Made by a program: the position numbers and the translations under genes
The notes under the pieces: generated by a model
Told to the model about the DNA's origin: nothing
What the model saw: the letters and a program-made list of their open reading frames with translations, nothing else
The model's database searches: none
Shown here: positions 42,889 through 52,268 of the stretch, in pieces
Layout of the letters: the number at the start of each line of letters is the position of its first letter
Numbering within the stretch: the stretch's first letter is position 1
DNA from: Allorhodopirellula solitaria
Lineage (GTDB): Bacteria; Planctomycetota; Planctomycetia; Pirellulales; Pirellulaceae
Direction: 5' to 3'
DNA length: 64,000 nucleotides
NCBI RefSeq assembly: GCF_007859855.1
Contig: NZ_SJPK01000010.1
Span: 124,001 to 188,000, forward strand

Positions 42889-43818
42889 TCACTTGGCTTG
42901 GGTCAACATGTGTGCGACCGCGGCAGTGAGTTCCTCAAAGGTCCCTGCGGTATACGTTCTCTCCACCGCGATGCGCTGCATCGATTCTTGCATTTCAAAC
43001 GGCCTGCCTTGCGGGAGCTCTACCGATGCAAAAGCATCTTTGGCCGGGATACCAAAAACGCTGAACTTGTCCGCATCTACGTCCATCACGCGATCCTCGT
43101 GCATATTCGGAGGCAACAGCTGCGCAGTCGTATCGGCCAGTTTCATTCCAGGACCAGCCGGTGCCCCTCGAGGCGATGGATCGATCAACCACACCAGGGT
43201 CCCGACGTTGCCATTTTTTGGGAAGACCCAGATGTAGTGCCGCACGATCATCTCCCGGTGCTCGCCCCCGATCAAGAACACGGCAGGTGCGTCGACGAGC
43301 ATGCTGTGGCTCGTCCGTGCAACCTGTTCGATACGTTTGAGCGATGCCACATTTCCCTCGAGAACGCCCCGTCCGATCAAAGAGAGGTTGCCACCCAACT
43401 CGCTCTCGGTGTCCGGCGTGATGACAGTGTTTTTTCCCTTGATTGCCATGGAAAAACCGATTGCAACCTTGTCGAGCACGAACCTGCCATCGGGTCCCTG
43501 CTGTGTGTTGGCGAGCATGGCGAGATTAAAAAACTCAGCATAGTAACGCACAGTGTCCGAGATCGACGCCACATCACCACCGGTCAATTGGACCCGAACA
43601 AACGACAGCAGGTTGGACCAACCGGGAGGTGATTGGTTCTCAATCTGGGTTCCTGGCGGGATCGTGGCGAGCGGTTGACGCTGGAAACTCAGCCGCGTCG
43701 CGGCAGGCCGAGAGGCTGGGTCGGCCATCGCCGATGGCATTGCTGCCACAGCAACCAATAGGGTGCCAAAACTCAGCACTGCAAGGCGGTGCGCGCCGAC
43801 GGTAGCAAACGATCGCAT
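42889..43818 (-). CDS. secreted protein of unknown function
   Basis: A 309-residue exported protein. ATG 43818 has AGGA upstream and starts the signal peptide (HRLAVLSFGTLLVAVAAM, cleavage near AMADP). The 57-codon extension to 43989 is rejected. The mature part has QLTGGDVASISDTVRYYAEF, VFLIGGEHREMIVRHYIWVF and GTLVWLIDPSPRGAPAGPGM, an alternation of beta strands without a recognised catalytic motif. It is convergent with the metallophosphoesterase and divergent from ndk. Confidence 0.72.
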   Translation of the reverse strand: MRSFATVGAHRLAVLSFGTLLVAVAAMPSAMADPASRPAATRLSFQRQPLATIPPGTQIENQSPPGWSNLLSFVRVQLTGGDVASISDTVRYYAEFFNLAMLANTQQGPDGRFVLDKVAIGFSMAIKGKNTVITPDTESELGGNLSLIGRGVLEGNVASLKRIEQVARTSHSMLVDAPAVFLIGGEHREMIVRHYIWVFPKNGNVGTLVWLIDPSPRGAPAGPGMKLADTTAQLLPPNMHEDRVMDVDADKFSVFGIPAKDAFASVELPQGRPFEMQESMQRIAVERTYTAGTFEELTAAVAHMLTQAK

Positions 43819-43852
43819 TGAGGAGTTCCTAAGTCTCGGGCGTTGAACAAGA

Positions 43853-43879
43853 CATCGTAGTGGACCAGACGACGAGTCC
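43853..43879 (-). repeat. dispersed 26-base motif, copy B (inverted)
   Basis: Reverse complement reads ggactcgtcgtctggtccac followed by tacgatg, matching copy A at 42818-42843 at about 20 of 26 positions. The two copies face each other across the 42889-43818 gene. Confidence 0.55.
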
Positions 43880-43983
43880 CCAGGAAAACGGACTCGTTGC
43901 CTGGACTTTAAAAGATGCGGCGGCTTGAGTATTTTCTGCGTTGCATACACCTCTATCCCCCGTATACGAAAACCATCGAATCC

Positions 43984-44442
43984 ATGCAACGCTCACTGAT
44001 CCTCCTTAAACCCGATTGTGTCCAACGCCGCTTGATCGGTGAAGTCCTGTCCCGTTTCGAAGCCAAGGGACTGCAGATCGTCGGCTTGAAGATGCTGCAA
44101 GTCACCCCGGAATTGTCGCGTCAGCATTACGCTGAACACGTCGAAAAACCGTTCTATCAATCTCTCGAGGATTTCATCACCTCGGCGCCGGTCGTGGCAG
44201 TGGCACTCGAAGGGCTCCAGGCGATCGGCGTGGTCCGGGAGATGCTCGGCGCCACCAACGGACTGCAAGCCGCCCCGGGCACCCTGCGTGGCGATTTCAG
44301 CAGCAGCCGTCAAATGAACCTGGTCCACGCAAGCGACTCCGAAGCCTCTGCAGAGCGTGAACTCGGATTGTACTTCCAGCCAGAAGAAATCTGTGACTAC
44401 TCACTCTGTCTCACCGGATTCATGCGCACCGACGACGAGTGA
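43984..44442 (+). CDS. ndk: nucleoside diphosphate kinase
   Basis: Transfers the gamma phosphate from ATP to nucleoside diphosphates through a phosphohistidine. The 152 residues start MQRSLILLKPDCVQRRLIGE. The catalytic His is in NLVHASDSEASAERELGLYF (about residue 118). ATG 43984 is chosen because the preceding 23 codons are not conserved. About 10 extra residues follow the usual C-terminus. It diverges from the secreted-protein gene across 165 bases. Confidence 0.95.
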   Translation: MQRSLILLKPDCVQRRLIGEVLSRFEAKGLQIVGLKMLQVTPELSRQHYAEHVEKPFYQSLEDFITSAPVVAVALEGLQAIGVVREMLGATNGLQAAPGTLRGDFSSSRQMNLVHASDSEASAERELGLYFQPEEICDYSLCLTGFMRTDDE

Positions 44443-44503
44443 GTTGGATTTCGGTTAGGTTATGGTTGGACATTCCCTCCATCCCCCTTTCCGAGAGCTC
44501 TCC

Positions 44504-45412
44504 ATGCGAAATCGATTCCTCTATCGCCGCATTCGTGTCTCGCGTTCGCTCACCACTGGTGCGGCCCTTGCGATGGCGTGTTTCTTTGCTCACTACTCAC
44601 CGGCGGTAGGGCAGGCCCCCACGCCCGGCGCCGGCGGCTACGCCGCTGGGCTTCCCGCCAATGCTGCCGGGGCAGCGGCCAATGAGGTGACCAAATTCAG
44701 TGGGAAGCTCAAGGACGCCCGCGGCAACGTGATCGTGGTCACGCGGGAGGACGGGACAGATTGCATGGTGCAGTTCCCCGACGAGATCACATCGTTGAAG
44801 TTCAGTGCGGCGGCCGTTCCCGGCTACCTCCGCCGAGGCACCCCCGTTCGCTTCGCGATGGCGATCGGACCCAATGGGGCCCCGATCAGCCCCGTGGAGA
44901 AGATTGAGATTTTCGCCCCGCTCGGTCCCGGCGCCGTCCCCCGCAATCAAACCGCTCAGTTCACACCGGGTGTGCACCAAGCCGGTCGCCAGGCTCGTCA
45001 ACGAGGCGCCACGCCGGGAGGCCGCGTCGACGTGGTCGGTACCCTGCTGATGATCACGCCCCAAGGAGCCCTTGCCGTCCAAGCGGGGAACACTCCGGTA
45101 AAAACAATGGTTGCCCCCAACGCTGAGATTGAGATTCAAATGAATAATCTCTCACTCGCACAAGCCGGAGACGAGGTCGAGGTGGAAGGGTTTTACAATC
45201 CACCTGATGAAACCAAGGTAAAGGCCCAACGGATCAAGATCACCACCGATCGGGTGATCGGCGAAGCGCCGGCCCAACCCAATCGCAAAGAACGCTCCAA
45301 ACGAAACAAAAACGCCCTACCAACGGACCAGCCCGATCCGACCGCCGACGGCGAAGCAGGCCCAGCGACACCCGGGCAAATCCCCACCGCGACCGACACA
45401 CCTACCCCCTAA
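44504..45412 (+). CDS. secreted low-complexity protein
   Basis: A 302-residue exported protein. ATG 44504 begins a Tat/Sec-like signal with a twin-Arg run (RIRVSRSLTTGAALAMACFF). A Gly/Ala-rich segment follows, then two beta-type modules (FSGKLKDARGNVIVVTREDG; GTLLMITPQGALAVQAGNTP with VEVEGFYNPPDETKVKAQRI). The C-terminal 40 residues are Pro/Asp/Lys-rich. The modules resemble repeated OB-fold-like domains of planctomycete surface proteins. Function unknown. rbsD-type gene follows after 14 bases. Confidence 0.7.
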   Translation: MRNRFLYRRIRVSRSLTTGAALAMACFFAHYSPAVGQAPTPGAGGYAAGLPANAAGAAANEVTKFSGKLKDARGNVIVVTREDGTDCMVQFPDEITSLKFSAAAVPGYLRRGTPVRFAMAIGPNGAPISPVEKIEIFAPLGPGAVPRNQTAQFTPGVHQAGRQARQRGATPGGRVDVVGTLLMITPQGALAVQAGNTPVKTMVAPNAEIEIQMNNLSLAQAGDEVEVEGFYNPPDETKVKAQRIKITTDRVIGEAPAQPNRKERSKRNKNALPTDQPDPTADGEAGPATPGQIPTATDTPTP

Positions 45413-45426
45413 GACGAACACTCCCC

Positions 45427-45873
45427 ATGCTCCTCAACCAGCTCATTCATCCTGAAATCTCCGCGATTCTTGCAGCCTCCGGGCATCACAGCACGATCCT
45501 TATCGCCGACGGGAACTACCCCGCGCTGAACAAGCGTGGGCCGCATGCCAAACTCGTCAGCATGAACCTCTCGCCCGGTTTGATCACCTGCAACCAAGCC
45601 TTGCAGGCCCTGTTATCGGCTGTCCCGGTGGAAGCAGCGATGACGATGCAAACAGAGACCGAGGGCCCTTACGCACTCGATGGCGACCCGCCCGTCTGGG
45701 ATGACTACCGCAAATCGCTCGCTGCCGCAGGCTCAGAGGTCGTGCTGCAACCACTCGAAAAATGGGCGTTCTATGACCAAGTCATCACGCCCGACCATGT
45801 CCTCACGATCCAAACCGGCGATCAACAACGCTACGCAAATCTTTTGCTGAACATCGGCGTACGAATGGATTAA
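45427..45873 (+). CDS. RbsD/FucU-family sugar mutarotase
   Basis: Interconverts anomeric forms of ribose or fucose. The 148 residues contain LAASGHHSTILIADGNYPAL with the catalytic His and Asp, then PHAKLVSMNLSPG and YDQVITPDHVLTIQTGDQQR. The pattern and length are nearer to FucU (about 140) than RbsD (about 131), but substrate cannot be fixed from sequence alone. No sugar transporter lies adjacent. It converges with the AEC transporter gene. Confidence 0.88.
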   Translation: MLLNQLIHPEISAILAASGHHSTILIADGNYPALNKRGPHAKLVSMNLSPGLITCNQALQALLSAVPVEAAMTMQTETEGPYALDGDPPVWDDYRKSLAAAGSEVVLQPLEKWAFYDQVITPDHVLTIQTGDQQRYANLLLNIGVRMD

Positions 45874-45977
45874 GCCCATTCGAAGTTGGCTCATGTGTCT
45901 CGCCACTTATCCGGTGGTGTTCGCTTGCGATCGAACCATCGGCTATTTTCTTCAACGCCCTCGGCGAGCTGCCTCTG

Positions 45978-47075
45978 CTAAACGCCGAGCCACCACGCTC
46001 CCAGTGAGATCCAGATTGGGATGAGGACGAGGCCGGCCAGTGACGTTGAGAGCACGACCCGCAGGGCAGTTGCCGTATCCCCATGATAGAGTCTCGTCAG
46101 CACAATCGGGAATACGGCCGAAGACATCGCCGCTTGCAACAGCAGCACATGTTTCATGTCGGTTTGGATCGCCCACGCTCCCGCCACACTGAGCATGATC
46201 ACCGGCATCAGTAGCTGGCGAAATCCAATCGAAAGAAAGATCACCGGAGCTGCCCCGGTCCACTGCGCCGCACGGAGGAAATCAATGATGATCGCGCCGC
46301 TGAGCAGCAAGCCCATCGGGATCGACGCACCTGCTAGGAGATGAATCGATTTCATCAGGGAGGAAGGAATCAACGTGTCCCAGCCGAGCGTGCGAATCGA
46401 AAGAGCGATCGCAACGGCAATCAAAGGCGCACTGGTCAGTGCGCGGAGGATTTTCCCCATCCACCCCAAACGCAAGAAACCCCGTGGCGGAGGAGCACTG
46501 GGCTGCTCAGCCGCATGAACGGGCGAGTTGCCACCGGAGATGATCGCGATCCCCACACTCCATAAAGCCAGATCAACACCCACGTTGTGCAAAATCAGCT
46601 CGACCTCGGCACTCGGATAGAAAATTTGCGACAGTGGCAGTGGAATGTATCCGTAATTGGCGATGCCGGCGCAGATCGCGAAAGCGCGTTGTTGAGCATC
46701 CGTTTTCAGACCCATCCACGGACCGATGCACCGGGCGATCGCCCATGCCAAGAGCAGCCCGCAGGTGGTCAGGCCAAAACCGAATACCGGGGGCACCCAA
46801 GCCGTCGAGAGTGCGTCGAGCGAATCATCATTGAGGATGCGGTCGAGAAAGAGCGCAGGCATCAGCACATTGGCGGTAATCTTGGCCAGCGAAAAGTCAG
46901 CTTCGCGAGACAGCCATTTCTGCGACCGGCAGAACGCGCCGATACCAATGATCAGAAACACGCCCAGCACACTGCCGACGATCTGCGTGAACTGCATCCA
47001 AAAGGGGGCGTGGGCGATATCCGTCACCGCGAGCCCGTAGCCCGATCCCAAGGTGATGCCGGTAAGCGGTGTCAT
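45978..47075 (-). CDS. AEC-family transporter (auxin efflux carrier-like)
   Basis: Inner-membrane secondary transporter of 365 residues with about ten helices in two five-helix halves (FTQIVGSVLGVFLIIGIGAF; AICAGIANYGYIPLPLSQIF; MLSVAGAWAIQTDMKHVLLL). The unwound-helix region NYGYIPLP is in the place of the family's N-x-G/P crossing. A Ser/Pro linker (residues about 195-205) separates the halves. ATG 47075 overlaps the upstream stop by 4 bases (ATGA), so the longer 47117 frame is rejected. Substrates in this family are small organic acids; not determinable here. Confidence 0.85.
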   Translation of the reverse strand: MTPLTGITLGSGYGLAVTDIAHAPFWMQFTQIVGSVLGVFLIIGIGAFCRSQKWLSREADFSLAKITANVLMPALFLDRILNDDSLDALSTAWVPPVFGFGLTTCGLLLAWAIARCIGPWMGLKTDAQQRAFAICAGIANYGYIPLPLSQIFYPSAEVELILHNVGVDLALWSVGIAIISGGNSPVHAAEQPSAPPPRGFLRLGWMGKILRALTSAPLIAVAIALSIRTLGWDTLIPSSLMKSIHLLAGASIPMGLLLSGAIIIDFLRAAQWTGAAPVIFLSIGFRQLLMPVIMLSVAGAWAIQTDMKHVLLLQAAMSSAVFPIVLTRLYHGDTATALRVVLSTSLAGLVLIPIWISLGAWWLGV

Positions 47076-47674
47076 GCCGGCAAACAATCCTGCAGCAAGA
47101 GCTGCCACTCCGTCCACTGAATCTGCTCGAGGTTAGCAATCCGCTCCGCATCCTGCTGCCGGCAGGCTGCTTCGACAGCGTTGATGAACTGATAGGCGTC
47201 GCGATGGTCATCGGGATACCGCCTCGCCAACTCATCGAGCACAGCGTGCCCACCAACCCGGCGGAACCAATAGGCTGTATTGGAATAATCCCCCTCCCGG
47301 CGATGCATGATGCCATGCCAGAAGCTGCCCGCCGGCGACGAATCGTCCTGGCTAATCGTGTGGCTGCGATCCAATTCCCCCGCGAGCAGCCATAATCCGG
47401 ACATCGCCAGCGGGGGCAATGGGGCATTTCCCCCCTCATTCGTGGCCAAACGCAGTGCGGTGGGACGGCCGAGCAGGCGGGCCAACTCCGCCGCGGGGGG
47501 ACCCGCGCCGAGCCCGGGCATCGGTGCCTCCGTGATCGCAGTGCCTAGTTCAGGGGAAAAGCGGTCCAAGGTGGGGGCGAAAAATTCGTCGATGCGAGGC
47601 ATGGCGGGGCACAGATCGAGAGCATGAAAACGGAGAGCTGCCGACGGTCCGATTTCCTCCGACTCGGTAGCCAC
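47072..47674 (-). CDS. conserved hypothetical protein
   Basis: A 200-residue soluble protein I do not recognise by family name. It shows AMSGLWLLAGELDRSHTISQ, GSFWHGIMHRREGDYSNTAY and WFRRVGGHAVLDELARRYPD, followed by a helical tail. The HGIMHRREGD region has His, Arg and Asp clustered in a conserved-looking block and could be an active site. It is cotranscribed with the transporter downstream (4-base overlap). Confidence 0.7.
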   Translation of the reverse strand: MATESEEIGPSAALRFHALDLCPAMPRIDEFFAPTLDRFSPELGTAITEAPMPGLGAGPPAAELARLLGRPTALRLATNEGGNAPLPPLAMSGLWLLAGELDRSHTISQDDSSPAGSFWHGIMHRREGDYSNTAYWFRRVGGHAVLDELARRYPDDHRDAYQFINAVEAACRQQDAERIANLEQIQWTEWQLLLQDCLPA

Positions 47675-47782
47675 CAGCGGCGATTTTACTGAAGGCTACC
47701 GGTTGAGCGATTGGATTGCTAGACTGCAGGCATCGAGGACCTTTCTTTCATACCCCCGCTCCTGCTTGCCGACGCCCAACCC

Positions 47783-49510
47783 ATGTCAGTGACCGAGAAT
47801 CCGGACTCCACTCCGCCTTCCGCTACCCCCGATCCATCCGCCAACACTGCGGAGACTCCCGCCAGTAGCACTGCGGGAACTCCCGCCGAAAGCGCTGCGG
47901 GGACTCCCGCCGAAAGCTCGGCCCCCAGCACACCTCCTCCGGCGAACGAAAACGCCCCGGCAAACGAAAATGCTGGCGAGAAGGCTGCTCCAACTAGCGA
48001 GAGTGCGGCGGGACCGAAGAAATCCAAAGCACCGCTGCCCCGAATCGGCAGCGGCCCGCTCGCCGCCCGCGGGCTCGGTGTCGCCAAACCACAATCACCC
48101 GCCGCGGTCTCGACCGAAGACCTCGAGGGCGCCAAACCCAAGGCGGGCGGCAAGTCAGGTAGCGGGAAAAAGAAAAAGGCGCCCCGCCCACGCCTGGCTG
48201 GTGAATCGGACGAGGACGTCGCCCAAGAGAAAAAGACACAGGCCCCCAAACCCGGTAAGGTCCACGTTCCCAATATCCGCCACGACCTGTCGGACGACCT
48301 CCAAGCCGAACTCGAAGCGACCCTAGCCGACTCGGACTTGGAGTCGTTCTATGGCGGCACCGCGGGTCTACCCGATCGCCGCGAACCTCTCGCCGAAGGT
48401 GCCCGCGTTCAAGCGACCGTCCTGAAGATCAAAGAAGACACCGTCTTCGTCTCCCTGGGCGGCCCCGACGAAGGCACCGTTCCCTTTGAACAGTTCACCG
48501 AGGCCGAACCGACTCCAGGCAGCGCCGTCGAAGTACTGATCCGCGGCTTCAGTCGTGAAGATGGTCTGTACTCGTGCTCCTTGCCCGGATCAGCAATCGA
48601 AGTCAGTGATTGGGACGATATCGATGAGGGATCGGTCGTCGAAGCACTCGTGACAGGACACAATACCGGCGGCTTGGAGTGCCAGGTCGGGTCGATCCGA
48701 GCATTCATGCCGATCAGCCAAGTCACCGAATACCGCGTTGAAGATCTATCTGAATTCGTTGACCAAAAAATGATTTGCCTCGTCAACGAAGCCAACGCGC
48801 GGCGTGGCAATCTCGTCATCAGCCGACGGGCGATCCTCGAACGTGAACGGGAATCCAAACGCCAGGAACAGCTCGAACAGATCGAGGCCGGCGACATTCT
48901 CGAAGGCGTCGTGCGGAGCGTTCGCGATTTCGGTGCTTTCGTCGACCTCGGTGGTCTCGACGGCCTAATCCACGTTAGCAAGTTGAGCTGGGATCGGGTC
49001 AAACACCCCAGCGACGTGATCCAGGAAGGCCAAAAAGTGAAGGTCAAGGTCGATAAGATCGACAAGCAGACCGGCAAAATCGGTCTGTCCTACCGCGACC
49101 TGCTCGAGAACCCTTGGGATACCGCCGAGAGCGAATTCGCCGTCGGTTCCCTGCATGCGGGCACAGTGACGAAAACCGCCGATTTCGGCTGTTTCGTGCG
49201 ACTGGCCGCTGGCGTCGAAGGACTCGTCCACATCAGCGAATTGGCTAACCACCGGGTGTCCAAGGTCAGCAGCGTGGTCAACGCGGGAGACGTTGTCGAA
49301 GTCAAAGTCCTGAGCTTCGATCGCGATGCTCAAAAGATTGGACTCTCGATCAAAGCCGCCCAGGCCGCCCATGAGCCGGTGGCGACGAAAACGGAAGAAG
49401 AAGTCGACGAGCCACCACGCGAAGTCGCGATTCAACCGCAGCACAGCGGCCCGCTCAAGGGCGGCAACAACCGGGACACCGGTGGCGAGCGTTTCGGACT
49501 GCGTTGGTAG
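47783..49510 (+). CDS. four-S1-domain RNA-binding protein with Ala/Pro-rich N-terminus
   Basis: A 575-residue protein with four S1 (OB-fold) domains: about 205-270 (ARVQATVLKIKEDTVFVSLG), 285-350 (LECQVGSIRAFMPISQVTEY), 365-435 (VRSVRDFGAFVDLGGLDGLI) and 455-525 (VTKTADFGCFVRLAAGVEGL). Domains 3 and 4 are the best conserved. The first 165 residues are a disordered Ala/Pro/Glu/Lys region with tandem repeats of TPAESAAG-like units. It is probably a ribosomal S1 homologue or S1-like regulator, though rpsA cannot be asserted. A YmdB-type gene follows 14 bases later. Confidence 0.85.
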   Translation: MSVTENPDSTPPSATPDPSANTAETPASSTAGTPAESAAGTPAESSAPSTPPPANENAPANENAGEKAAPTSESAAGPKKSKAPLPRIGSGPLAARGLGVAKPQSPAAVSTEDLEGAKPKAGGKSGSGKKKKAPRPRLAGESDEDVAQEKKTQAPKPGKVHVPNIRHDLSDDLQAELEATLADSDLESFYGGTAGLPDRREPLAEGARVQATVLKIKEDTVFVSLGGPDEGTVPFEQFTEAEPTPGSAVEVLIRGFSREDGLYSCSLPGSAIEVSDWDDIDEGSVVEALVTGHNTGGLECQVGSIRAFMPISQVTEYRVEDLSEFVDQKMICLVNEANARRGNLVISRRAILERERESKRQEQLEQIEAGDILEGVVRSVRDFGAFVDLGGLDGLIHVSKLSWDRVKHPSDVIQEGQKVKVKVDKIDKQTGKIGLSYRDLLENPWDTAESEFAVGSLHAGTVTKTADFGCFVRLAAGVEGLVHISELANHRVSKVSSVVNAGDVVEVKVLSFDRDAQKIGLSIKAAQAAHEPVATKTEEEVDEPPREVAIQPQHSGPLKGGNNRDTGGERFGLRW

Positions 49511-49523
49511 GTGACGTTCAGCA

Positions 49524-50318
49524 GTGCGATTTTTGTTCCTTGGCGACGTTGTCGGTAAGCCGGGCTACTCGGCTGTGCTCGACCGCGCCGCGGCACTAAA
49601 AACAGAGCACCGGCTCGACGCGGTCGTCGTCAATGCGGAGAACGCAGCCGACGGCGCCGGTTTGATGCCGCGGCAGTACCGGCGCCTCATCGATGCGGGC
49701 GTCGACGCGATCACCATGGGCGATCACATCTATCGTCGCGCCGAGATCATTCCCGTATTGCAGGAAAGCGAACGGATTGTCAAACCGGCCAACTATCCCG
49801 CGGCGGCCGCCGGTCGCCCCTGGGTGATCGTGCCCACCCCGGCCGGCCGGCTCGGCGTGATCTCGATCCTCGGCCGCGTGTTCACCCGACCAGTGGATTG
49901 CCCCTTCTCCGCCGTCGATCAGGCACTCGAAGACATGGCTGGGCAAACCGACGCCATTCTCGTTGACATGCACGCCGAGGCAACGGGTGAAAAACAAACC
50001 ATCGCCCGCTATCTCGATGGCCGGGTGACCGCCGTCTTGGGAACCCACAGCCATGTGCCAACCGCCGACGCTCACGTGATGGCCGATGGCACCGCCATGC
50101 AGTGCGACGTTGGCATGTGTGGACCTTACGACAGCATCATCGGCCGCGATGTGGGCCGCGTTACCAAGACGACGATCACCTTCGAGCCCTGCCACTTTTA
50201 CGTCGCCACCCGCGACGTGAGACTCTGTGGCGCAATCGTCGAATCCAACGCAGAAGGGCTGGCCAGCTCCATCGAGCGATTTGAAGAGTCGATCGATGGC
50301 GATGGACCGAACCGGTGA
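49524..50318 (+). CDS. YmdB-family metallophosphoesterase
   Basis: Dinuclear-metal phosphodiesterase of the TIGR00282 type, associated in Bacillus with cyclic-nucleotide and RNA metabolism. The 264 residues begin at GTG 49524 and show LGDVVGKPGYSAVL, VVNAENAADGAGL, TMGDHIYRRAE, HAEATGEKQTIA and TAVLGTHSHVPTAD, a complete metal-binding set. It lies close behind the S1-domain protein, a pairing consistent with RNA turnover (inference). Confidence 0.9.
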   Translation: MRFLFLGDVVGKPGYSAVLDRAAALKTEHRLDAVVVNAENAADGAGLMPRQYRRLIDAGVDAITMGDHIYRRAEIIPVLQESERIVKPANYPAAAAGRPWVIVPTPAGRLGVISILGRVFTRPVDCPFSAVDQALEDMAGQTDAILVDMHAEATGEKQTIARYLDGRVTAVLGTHSHVPTADAHVMADGTAMQCDVGMCGPYDSIIGRDVGRVTKTTITFEPCHFYVATRDVRLCGAIVESNAEGLASSIERFEESIDGDGPNR

Positions 50319-50418
50319 GGGAAGCGGGAACAGCATCGGATCCCCTGCTAGCTTAGCCGATCGTTCGATATGCTACAATTTCTTATAGTCGTATCCGACA
50401 AACCAAGGGAGAGAATGG

Positions 50419-50892
50419 ATGTCTGTGGCCGAAGAGATCGCTCGTTTAAACCAACTTCGTGAGCAAGGCGCGATCACGGAAGATGAATTCCATGCCGCCA
50501 AAGCCAAGGCGATCGACGGGTCGTCGTCTAGCGGGGCGCCTGGTCCGTTCCCCATGTCGGGCACATCAGCCAACCAAATGGCGATGTTGCTGCACTTCTC
50601 CCAATACCTCGGGTTCATGATTCCGCTGCTCGGATTTGCCGCCCCCATACTGTTCTGGCAATTGAAAAAAGACGAGATTCCTGAGCTCGATATCCATGGC
50701 CGAATCGTCGCCAATTGGCTGCTCTCATCGTTGATCTATTACATGGTCTGCGCCCTGTTAACGCTCGTTTTGATTGGGTTCGTGGGGGTGATCATTCTTG
50801 CCGCCCTGTCGCTGATCTATCCGATCATCGGCGGCATCAAAGCCAACGACGGTGAACCCTGGAACTATCCCGGCAGCATCCGCTTCTTCTAG
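50419..50892 (+). CDS. SHOCT/DUF4870 membrane protein
   Basis: A 157-residue protein. The first 35 residues (EEIARLNQLREQGAITEDEF) are a SHOCT-like short helical motif. Three hydrophobic helices follow (about 60-80, 95-120 and 120-140), as in DUF4870 proteins: YLGFMIPLLGFAAPILFWQL and LIGFVGVIILAALSLIYPII. No enzymatic residues. An AAGGGAGAG before the start supports ATG 50419. Confidence 0.82.
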   Translation: MSVAEEIARLNQLREQGAITEDEFHAAKAKAIDGSSSSGAPGPFPMSGTSANQMAMLLHFSQYLGFMIPLLGFAAPILFWQLKKDEIPELDIHGRIVANWLLSSLIYYMVCALLTLVLIGFVGVIILAALSLIYPIIGGIKANDGEPWNYPGSIRFF

Positions 50893-50934
50893 GTCAGCCT
50901 CTTTTTTGGACGGTCTCTCACTGCTTGCGTGAGC

Positions 50935-52005
50935 TCAGGACCGCGACTCTCCCGGCGGCGTGACCTGGATGTTTGTTGACAGGTGTTCTTGCGTGGTTCG
51001 CTGAATGTCGTCGGCTTGGGATTGCCGTCGCACTCGCCGCACCGTCTTAGAACTCGAGAGCCGACCGAGATGGATGACGGGCTCGCCAGGTTGAACCGCT
51101 GGCAGCGTCGTCATGCCGATCACGATTCCGTCAAAGGGAGCCTCCAAACGATTGTGGTCCTCTTGAATCAGGCTGCTATTTGTCGCCAGCGGTTGACCGG
51201 CAACCACGGTTGAACCCGGTGAGACGTGCATTTCCATGAAACCGCCGCGTTCGGCACGGACCCATTTCGTCGTCCGTAATTTGACCTGATTCTCGGGCAC
51301 TTCGGGGTCGCCATCGAGCATATCGAGTTCTTTGAGGACATTGACGATGCCGCGAGACATGCACTCCAACACCGAGGGCTCGACCTTCCAAACCTCTCCG
51401 CCTTCGACGACAATTGTGGGGCATCCTGCCGTGGTGGCTTCGCGGCGAAAGGATCCCTTGGGGCCGCGATTATCCAGAATCACCCCCGCTCCGAAGGCCG
51501 TCGCCAAACGCAGGCATTCGGGCTCGTTGAAATCGGCCCGCGCGTTAGGGTAATTTGTGCGGCGAACGGCGGCGGTGTGCAAATCGATGCCGTAATCGCA
51601 ACGCGAGACGATCGAATCGAAGATCACGCGGGCCATCCGCGTCGCCATGCTGCCGCCGGCGTGGCCGGGAAAACAGCGATTGAGATCTCGACGGTCGGGC
51701 AGGTACCGGGAGTGCCGTTCGAATCCGAGCACGTTGAGGACCGGGATCATGATCAAATTGCCCCGAGCAGGGCCCCATTGCGGGTCACTGATCAGCGAGC
51801 GGATTGCCCCGGTTCCATTGAGTTCATCGCCATGCAGGGCGCCGGTCACAAACAGGGTTGCCCCCGGCTCGGCACCTCGGATAACACGGATAGGGATGGT
51901 GATGTTCCGGCCGCTATAGCTTTCGGTAATCTCCAGTTCGGTATTCAGGTACGTGCCTGCCGCGACATCGCGGCCAAACCAGGTTTGATTCTTCCAATCA
52001 TTCAT
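50935..52005 (-). CDS. succinylglutamate desuccinylase/aspartoacylase-family protein (M14-like)
   Basis: A 356-residue zinc-dependent deacylase of the AstE/AspA family. The zinc ligands are in VTGALHGDELNGTGAI (HxxE) near residue 60 and YGIDLHTAAV near 150. Substrate region FNEPECLRLATAFGAGVILD and VEGGEVWKVE (catalytic Glu) follow. The C-terminal 120 residues (RTTKWVRAERGGFMEMHVSP, beta-rich) are typical of the family's second domain. Natural substrate unknown. It faces away from the secretin gene over a 263-base divergent region. Confidence 0.88.
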   Translation of the reverse strand: MNDWKNQTWFGRDVAAGTYLNTELEITESYSGRNITIPIRVIRGAEPGATLFVTGALHGDELNGTGAIRSLISDPQWGPARGNLIMIPVLNVLGFERHSRYLPDRRDLNRCFPGHAGGSMATRMARVIFDSIVSRCDYGIDLHTAAVRRTNYPNARADFNEPECLRLATAFGAGVILDNRGPKGSFRREATTAGCPTIVVEGGEVWKVEPSVLECMSRGIVNVLKELDMLDGDPEVPENQVKLRTTKWVRAERGGFMEMHVSPGSTVVAGQPLATNSSLIQEDHNRLEAPFDGIVIGMTTLPAVQPGEPVIHLGRLSSSKTVRRVRRQSQADDIQRTTQEHLSTNIQVTPPGESRS

Positions 52006-52255
52006 CGCGTATTCATCAGTTTCAACGAGGTACCACGCGACGGGCCAGGGTTTCGCGGGGCTCTCATTCTACGCCATAAGCCCAGGTTTGGTCAGGAATG
52101 CTGAGAACGAAGAACAAAAAACAGCGAAAGCCGACTTGACGTCGCCGCCCGCGAGATCGTACAGCCAAGTCACTCGGAAGGTTTCCGTATCAAATCGAAA
52201 AGGATTTCGAGAGGATTCGAGAGCTTTCCGAATTTTGTCCATGCCTCACGCGAAG

Positions 52256-52261
52256 AAGGAG
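52256..52261 (+). promoter_or_regulatory. Shine-Dalgarno AAGGAG before a TTG start
   Basis: AAGGAG at 52256-52261 ends 7 bases before TTG 52269 in the secretin frame. It favours that start over ATG 52431, even though the signal peptide begins only about 54 residues later. Confidence 0.6.
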
Positions 52262-52268
52262 TGTCGCG

